Source: Pseudomonadota bacterium
Lineage (GTDB): Bacteria > Bdellovibrionota > JAFGOL01
Assembly (NCBI GenBank): GCA_026390535.1
Contig: JAPLFT010000054.1
Coordinates: forward strand, 1-9,704
Direction: 5' to 3'
Length of the DNA stretch: 9,704 nucleotides
A program made the position numbers and the translations under genes. Every line of letters begins with the position of its first letter. The stretch's first letter is position 1. This document shows positions 6,219 through 9,704 of the stretch, piece after piece. The notes under the pieces are model-generated. The model made no database searches. It was not told the DNA's origin and saw only the letters and a program-made list of their open reading frames with translations.

Positions 6219-7510
6219 GCTTTACTACCTTTAACTTTTTTTGTCCCCTTTTTAATATTTCCTTTTCCTTTATTTAAATCTGCAATGGAACCAGGCCCCA
6301 TAAATCTATTAGCGTCTATTCCAGACTGATAGATGTCACGGATGATCTTCCAAATATCTGAACTTGTTTCTTTGGCTATATCATTTAAAGGTTTAGCAGA
6401 CGAAGAGGATCCTTCAGCAGTAGTATCTGCTGAACCGCCACTACCATAAACCTGGGGCGGGGTATTTTTATACTGGCCGGTTCCCCCTTTTGACAGAGCT
6501 GTAAATTTAGCTGTTTCCTTACCTTTTGGTGCAGCAAGTTTATCGGTTCCAGAGCCTGGAGCTCCAATAGATGGTCCTCCGGACACACCAGTTCCCACAG
6601 GTGATGTTGTTTTAGTATCATCAGGAGTCGTCGGTGTTGTTGGAGGGATTGTAGTAGTCGTCGTTTGGTTAGTATATTTAATGGTATCGGTGGGATTGTC
6701 GCCCGTACCGGAAGGGACACATTTACCAGCCGCAGAATCCCATACCATAGATGTTCCAGTGGTCGTTGATATAGTCTGGCAGCCACAACTCTTTTCTAAA
6801 TCATCACAATCTGTACCGTTGCAATATCCATTTTTTTTATAAAGGGCCACTGTAGCGGCACAACTTGTATCCGCTGTACATTCATTCTGTGTCATACAGC
6901 TCTGCGTTGATCCGTCAGAGAGCGTCTGTGAAGTCGCACATAAACATGCTTTATAATCATCCGCGTTTCCCGCAGAATCTTTACACTTTTCTGAACAGGT
7001 TAGATAGGTGGTCGGAGTCGTTGTATCCGGTGGAGTACCTTTCAGTAACTGATACAAGTCTGCGAGTGTAAGTACTGTATTTAATATCTGTTCAAGGGCA
7101 CTCTTAGAACTAGTGAAAGTTTTGCATTTATCACAGTTGCTTTTTACGTTTGACTTTATTGCTTTAAGTTGTTTCTTTTTCTCGCTATCATTTTTAATTT
7201 TATTAGCAGCATCAATCTGAGCTTGAAGACTTTGTCCTATTGAAGGATTAGCACAACTTCCTTTTACCGGCGTATTATCACACCTATTGCTTACACTACT
7301 AATACAACTATATGCGTTATTTCTATCTACACTCCAACTTCCACATTTAGAAGGATCAATACCACTCTGCTCTAATCCGTTATATTGCCGCACCACATCG
7401 GCTGCCGCGGTTTGTTGCGTATTAGAGGTGTTGCCATATGTTTTTAATAAATCGACAGCAGTAGAATTAACGGACCCTATGATTAAAAAGAGTATCGCTA
7501 TAACGTACAT
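6215..7510 (-). CDS. Exported cysteine-rich protein of unknown function, 431 aa, first gene of the secreted operon
   Basis: No family recognised. The N-terminus (MYVIAILFLIIGSVNSTA, cleavage probably after A18) is a signal peptide with no Lys or Arg in the n-region, which is unusual; the strong promoter and ribosome site leave no room for a longer start. Residues 19-125 contain C56, C69, C77, C86 and a charged helical stretch (about 95-125). Next come C126 and C129, then a hydrophobic probable helix (137-157). Cysteine modules with CxC follow at 176-205 (C176, C189, C191, C205) and 230-264 (C230, C235, C242, C244, C264). Residues 270-375 are a Thr/Pro/Gly/Ser linker. The shared motif DIWKIIRDIY is at 385-394, and the tail is basic (IKKGTKKVKGSK). 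AGGAGGGG (7515-7522) ends 4 bases before ATG, a very strong ribosome site. Its stop overlaps the next start (ATGA). Confidence 0.88.
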   Translation of the reverse strand: MYVIAILFLIIGSVNSTAVDLLKTYGNTSNTQQTAAADVVRQYNGLEQSGIDPSKCGSWSVDRNNAYSCISSVSNRCDNTPVKGSCANPSIGQSLQAQIDAANKIKNDSEKKKQLKAIKSNVKSNCDKCKTFTSSKSALEQILNTVLTLADLYQLLKGTPPDTTTPTTYLTCSEKCKDSAGNADDYKACLCATSQTLSDGSTQSCMTQNECTADTSCAATVALYKKNGYCNGTDCDDLEKSCGCQTISTTTGTSMVWDSAAGKCVPSGTGDNPTDTIKYTNQTTTTTIPPTTPTTPDDTKTTSPVGTGVSGGPSIGAPGSGTDKLAAPKGKETAKFTALSKGGTGQYKNTPPQVYGSGGSADTTAEGSSSSAKPLNDIAKETSSDIWKIIRDIYQSGIDANRFMGPGSIADLNKGKGNIKKGTKKVKGSKA

Positions 7511-7535
7511 ATAACCCCTCCTATAGACCTTTCAA

Positions 7536-7564
7536 ATTATACCAAAATTTACTCAGTTTGTCAA
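7536..7564 (-). promoter_or_regulatory. Perfect-consensus sigma70 promoter of the secreted operon
   Basis: Read on the minus strand, TTGACA (7564-7559), a spacer of exactly 17 bases (7558-7542) and TATAAT (7541-7536) match the sigma70 consensus at all 12 positions. Transcription should begin near 7528, leaving a leader of only about 18 bases that consists mainly of AGGAGGGG before the ATG at 7510. High basal transcription and translation are predicted for the whole four-gene operon, as expected for abundant structural proteins. Confidence 0.88.
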
Positions 7565-7593
7565 CTAAAATTTTACATTAAAATAAGCCTTCA

Positions 7594-7610
7594 AGGGCTA
7601 TTATAGCCCT
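7594..7610. promoter_or_regulatory. Perfect inverted repeat between two divergent promoters, possible operator
   Basis: AGGGCTATTATAGCCCT has 7-base arms (AGGGCTA and TAGCCCT) around TTA. It lies about 30 bases from the -35 box of the leftward operon and 25 bases from that of the rightward pyr promoter, so its centre is near -70 for both. That is a typical position for an activator site. AGCCT at 7586-7590 could also pair with GGGCT (7595-7599), forming a competing small hairpin. No T-run follows on either strand, so an intrinsic terminator is unlikely. The regulator is unknown. Confidence 0.5.
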
Positions 7611-7634
7611 AATCTATAGTTCTGCAAAAGCAAT

Positions 7635-7663
7635 TTGACAAAGTTATATCAATACCTAATACT
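7635..7663 (+). promoter_or_regulatory. Probable promoter of pyrBC
   Basis: TTGACA (7635-7640) is a perfect -35 box. After a 17-base spacer, AATACT (7658-7663) matches the -10 consensus at 4 of 6, including the key second A and last T. Transcription would start near 7670, leaving a leader of about 50 bases before the pyrB ATG. It is clearly weaker than the opposing promoter. Inferred from sequence. Confidence 0.5.
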
Positions 7664-7684
7664 CCTGTCAGAAAATCACCAAAC

Positions 7685-7698
7685 GGGACGCCGGTCCC
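7685..7698 (+). other. Small GC-rich hairpin in the pyrB leader
   Basis: GGGAC (7685-7689), loop GCCG and GTCCC (7694-7698) form a perfect 5-bp stem in an otherwise AT-rich leader, ending 22 bases before the pyrB ATG and 10 bases before its AAGGGG ribosome site. It lacks a T-run, so it is not a terminator, and I see no match to the known PyrR-binding element. It could affect translation or be incidental. Confidence 0.3.
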
Positions 7699-7720
7699 AA
7701 AACAATTCAAGGGGTAAAAA

Positions 7721-8396
7721 ATGAAAACTTTCGACCAGAAACACCTGCTTGGAACAGAGGGCCTCACCAAAGACGAAATAATGGATATAATGAACACCGC
7801 AAAAAAGTTCAAAATTGCAAAGCATACCGGTAGTCAACGCAGGTGACGGTTTCCATGAGCATCCAACTCAGGCGCTGTTAGACCTTATGACAATACTTGA
7901 ATATAAAAAAGACGTTAACGGATTAAAGGTACTGATAGTGGGTGACATAGCACACTCAAGGGTCGCTCGTTCCAATATATACTCTCTAAAAACGATGGGT
8001 GCTATTGTTTCTGTGTGTGGTCCGGCAACGATGCTGCCGCCGGCGATAGAGAAACTCGGAGTAAAGGTCTACACGGACATCAAGGCAGCATTACCGGAAC
8101 AGGACGTCGTAATGATGCTAAGGATACAGGCCGAGCGTGGCAGTACAAATAACCAGTTTCCAACGCTAAGAGAATATTCCAGACACTGGGGTTTAACTAA
8201 CAACACGGTAAAACTTCTCAAGAGAGACGCTATAATAATGCATCCAGGCCCAATGAACAGGGGCGTAGAAATATCCCAGGCAGTAGCGGATTCTGAAAGG
8301 TCCGTGATACTTCCACAGGTCACCAACGGCGTAGCGGTAAGAATGGCAATACTGCACAAACTCTGCAACGGAAAGAGCATCGAGGAGGTTTTATAA
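7721..8396 (+). pseudogene. pyrB: Aspartate carbamoyltransferase catalytic chain gene, with internal deletion and frameshift
   Basis: PyrB joins carbamoyl phosphate and aspartate to give carbamoyl aspartate, the committed step of pyrimidine synthesis. Two pieces are visible. From ATG 7721 (AAGGGG 6 bases upstream) comes a normal N-terminus, MKTFDQKHLLGTEGLTKDEI up to about residue 31 (KKFK), which then runs to TGA at 7844-7846 in the wrong frame. In another frame from about 7815 the remaining C-terminal part is intact to 8396 (about 193 residues). It contains NAGDGFHEHPTQ, GDIAHSRVARS, LRIQAER and HPGPMNRGVEI. PyrB is normally about 305-310 residues, so roughly 80 residues are absent, including the STRTR carbamoyl-phosphate loop and the following KGET region. 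The deleted length is not a multiple of 3. The TTG at 7815 has no ribosome site, so a separate short protein is unlikely. Either a true pseudogene or an assembly or sequencing deletion; the well-preserved remainder suggests a recent event or an artefact. Confidence 0.88.
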
Positions 8397-8397
8397 G

Positions 8398-9675
8398 ATG
8401 AAAATACTGATAAAGAACGCCAGGGTCGTATGCCCGGTGCAAAATATAGATGATAAAAGAGATATCGTAATAGAAAACGGATTAATAAAAGAGATCGCAA
8501 AGGCCGGAACTGCGGGCGGAACTTTTGACAAGACCATAGACGCTAATGGATTGGTTGCGGCACCCGGACTTATTGATATGCACACTCATCTTAGAGAACC
8601 AGGGCATGAAGGCGCGGAGACAATAGCGACAGGAACAATGGCCGCGGCATCAGGTGGATTTACCTCGCTGGCTGCGATGCCAAATACAAAACCGGTAAAT
8701 GATAACGCATATGTAACCTCTTATATGAAGACAAAAGCAAAAGAGGAAGGCGTGGTTAAGGTATATCCTATAGGATCAATAACAGTTGATCAAAAGGGTG
8801 AACAACTTGCAGAGATAGGAGAAATGATAAAGGCCGGAATAGTGGCAATATCCGACGATGGAAGCTGCGTTATGAACTCATACGTTATGCGTAAAGCGAT
8901 GGATTATGCAAAACAATTCAACATTCCCATCATAGATCACTGCGAAGATACAAATCTTAGCGGAGAAGGAGTAATGAACGATGGTTATTACTCTATGAAA
9001 CTCGGATTAAGAGGAATTCCGTCGGTGAGTGAAGAGATAATGGTGGCACGAGACATGGCACTTGCCCAGCACACAAAATGCCACACACACATAGCACATG
9101 TATCAACAGCCGGAAGTGTGCGCATAATAAGAGAGGCAAAACAATCAAACATCCCCGTTACGGCAGAGGTTACTCCTCATCATCTGTTCCTTACGGAAGA
9201 AGCTGTGGCAACATATGACCCAAACACCAATGTAAATCCTCCGCTAAGAACACACGAGGACACAAAGGCACTTATACTGGCATTAAAGGACGGAACTATA
9301 GATGCTATAGCGACGGATCATGCCCCTCATAGCATAGAAAGAAAAGACATAGAATTCCAGCTGGCGATGTGCGGAATGATAGGACTTGAGACCGCGCTTC
9401 CCCTGTGCCTTAAACTGGTCCACGACGGAGATATATCTCTAATACATTTGATAAGATTAATGTCCACAAATCCTGCAAAGATACTGAATATAAGCGGGGG
9501 AAGCCTTGAAGTCGGCGCCCCGGCGGACATAACCATATTCGATATGAATGAGGAATGGACCTACACCGAGGATAAAATACTTTCCAAGAGTAAGAACACT
9601 CCTTTCAAGGGATGGAAACTGAAAGGAAAAGTAAAACACACTATATGCGAGGGTAAAATAGTCTGGGGGAATTAA
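8398..9675 (+). CDS. pyrC: Dihydroorotase, class I
   Basis: PyrC reversibly cyclises carbamoyl aspartate to dihydroorotate in the cytoplasm, the step after PyrB. The protein is 425 residues, normal for the class I enzymes of the amidohydrolase superfamily (about 425-430), and looks complete. Metal-site residues are visible: His62 and His64 in DMHTHLREPG, Asp154 in SDDG, His181 in HCED, His234 in HVST and Asp307 in ATDHAPH. MPNT at 94-97 is the usual substrate-region motif, and NPA near 358-360 is followed by the typical C-terminal GxPADITIFD-like stretch (EVGAPADITIFD, 371-382). GAGGAGG (8382-8388) lies inside the end of pyrB, and the start is one base after the pyrB stop, so the two are cotranscribed and probably coupled. 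In bacteria with active class I PyrC the enzyme sometimes associates with PyrB, so the broken pyrB matters for this gene as well. Confidence 0.97.
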   Translation: MKILIKNARVVCPVQNIDDKRDIVIENGLIKEIAKAGTAGGTFDKTIDANGLVAAPGLIDMHTHLREPGHEGAETIATGTMAAASGGFTSLAAMPNTKPVNDNAYVTSYMKTKAKEEGVVKVYPIGSITVDQKGEQLAEIGEMIKAGIVAISDDGSCVMNSYVMRKAMDYAKQFNIPIIDHCEDTNLSGEGVMNDGYYSMKLGLRGIPSVSEEIMVARDMALAQHTKCHTHIAHVSTAGSVRIIREAKQSNIPVTAEVTPHHLFLTEEAVATYDPNTNVNPPLRTHEDTKALILALKDGTIDAIATDHAPHSIERKDIEFQLAMCGMIGLETALPLCLKLVHDGDISLIHLIRLMSTNPAKILNISGGSLEVGAPADITIFDMNEEWTYTEDKILSKSKNTPFKGWKLKGKVKHTICEGKIVWGN

Positions 9676-9686
9676 AAAATTCTAAG

Positions 9687-9704
9687 ATGAAAAGATTTTT
9701 AAAA
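9687..9704 (+). CDS. Possible start of the next gene, cut by window edge
   Basis: Eleven bases after the pyrC stop an ATG opens MKRFLK and runs to the window end. The basic start could begin a membrane or exported protein. No clear ribosome site precedes it (TTAAAAAATTCTAAG), and six codons are too few to identify anything. It could equally be untranslated DNA. Confidence 0.2.

Noticed and set aside
7594..7610. Intrinsic terminator
   Set aside because: The hairpin has no T-run on either strand and lies upstream of both divergent promoters, where no transcript is expected to end.
7620..7720. Pyr attenuator or riboswitch in the pyrB leader
   Set aside because: Only a 5-bp stem is present. There is no T-run, no leader peptide and no match to the PyrR-binding element that I know.
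7815..8396. A separate short carbamoyltransferase-like gene starting at TTG 7815
   Set aside because: No ribosome site precedes the TTG, and the normal pyrB start and N-terminus lie just upstream at 7721. A deleted pyrB explains both pieces better.
8069..8500. Open frame of 143 codons on the minus strand across pyrB and pyrC
   Set aside because: It is antisense to highly conserved pyrB motifs and the start of pyrC, with no start signal of its own.
1..9704. CRISPR arrays, tRNA or rRNA genes, insertion sequences
   Set aside because: I saw no regularly spaced direct repeats other than the coding 18-bp array, no tRNA-like cloverleaf, and no transposase or terminal inverted repeats.

Overview
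The window looks like chromosomal DNA from a low-GC, diderm (Gram-negative type) bacterium. Apolipoprotein N-acyltransferase implies an inner membrane feeding lipoproteins to an outer envelope, and four consecutive genes encode Sec-exported proteins rich in cysteine, threonine and serine. I cannot name the phylum from this sequence alone. The four exported proteins match no family I recognise, which suits a poorly sampled lineage.

Layout, left to right. (1) Positions 1-1562, minus strand: lnt, intact in frame but cut by the window edge just before its C-terminal membrane helix. (2) Positions 1563-1636: a short divergent spacer with a sigma70-like promoter for the next gene. (3) Positions 1637-2017, plus strand: a stand-alone response-regulator receiver domain. 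It ends exactly where the next gene ends on the other strand, with no bases between. (4) Positions 7510 down to 2018, minus strand: a tight four-gene operon of exported proteins of 431, 457, 380 and 550 residues, joined by a 4-base overlap and gaps of 11 and 20 bases. It is driven by a promoter that matches the sigma70 consensus at all 12 positions with a 17-base spacer. (5) Positions 7511-7720: a divergent control region with that promoter, a perfect inverted repeat, a weaker rightward promoter and a small leader hairpin. (6) Positions 7721-9675, plus strand: pyrB then pyrC, de novo pyrimidine synthesis. The pyrB copy has lost roughly 80 codons, including the carbamoyl-phosphate loop, and the reading frame shifts at the junction. 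pyrC looks intact. A possible next start codon lies at 9687.

The candidate undescribed system is the four-gene exported cassette. Each protein has an N-terminal signal peptide, an individual N-terminal region, a low-complexity Thr/Ser/Gly/Pro or Asn/Ala linker and a C-terminal block. The C-terminal blocks of all four share a short pattern, [NDS]-I-[WF]-x-[IL]-[IVM]-x-x-[IM]-[YL]-x-x-x-[YI], followed by a tail that is lysine-rich in three of them. Three of the four also carry a small CxC...C cysteine module, and one has a run of CX3C pairs with an 11-residue period. I infer a co-exported, possibly disulfide-linked envelope or surface assembly whose parts use a common C-terminal docking or sorting signal. 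The sequence does not show its function.
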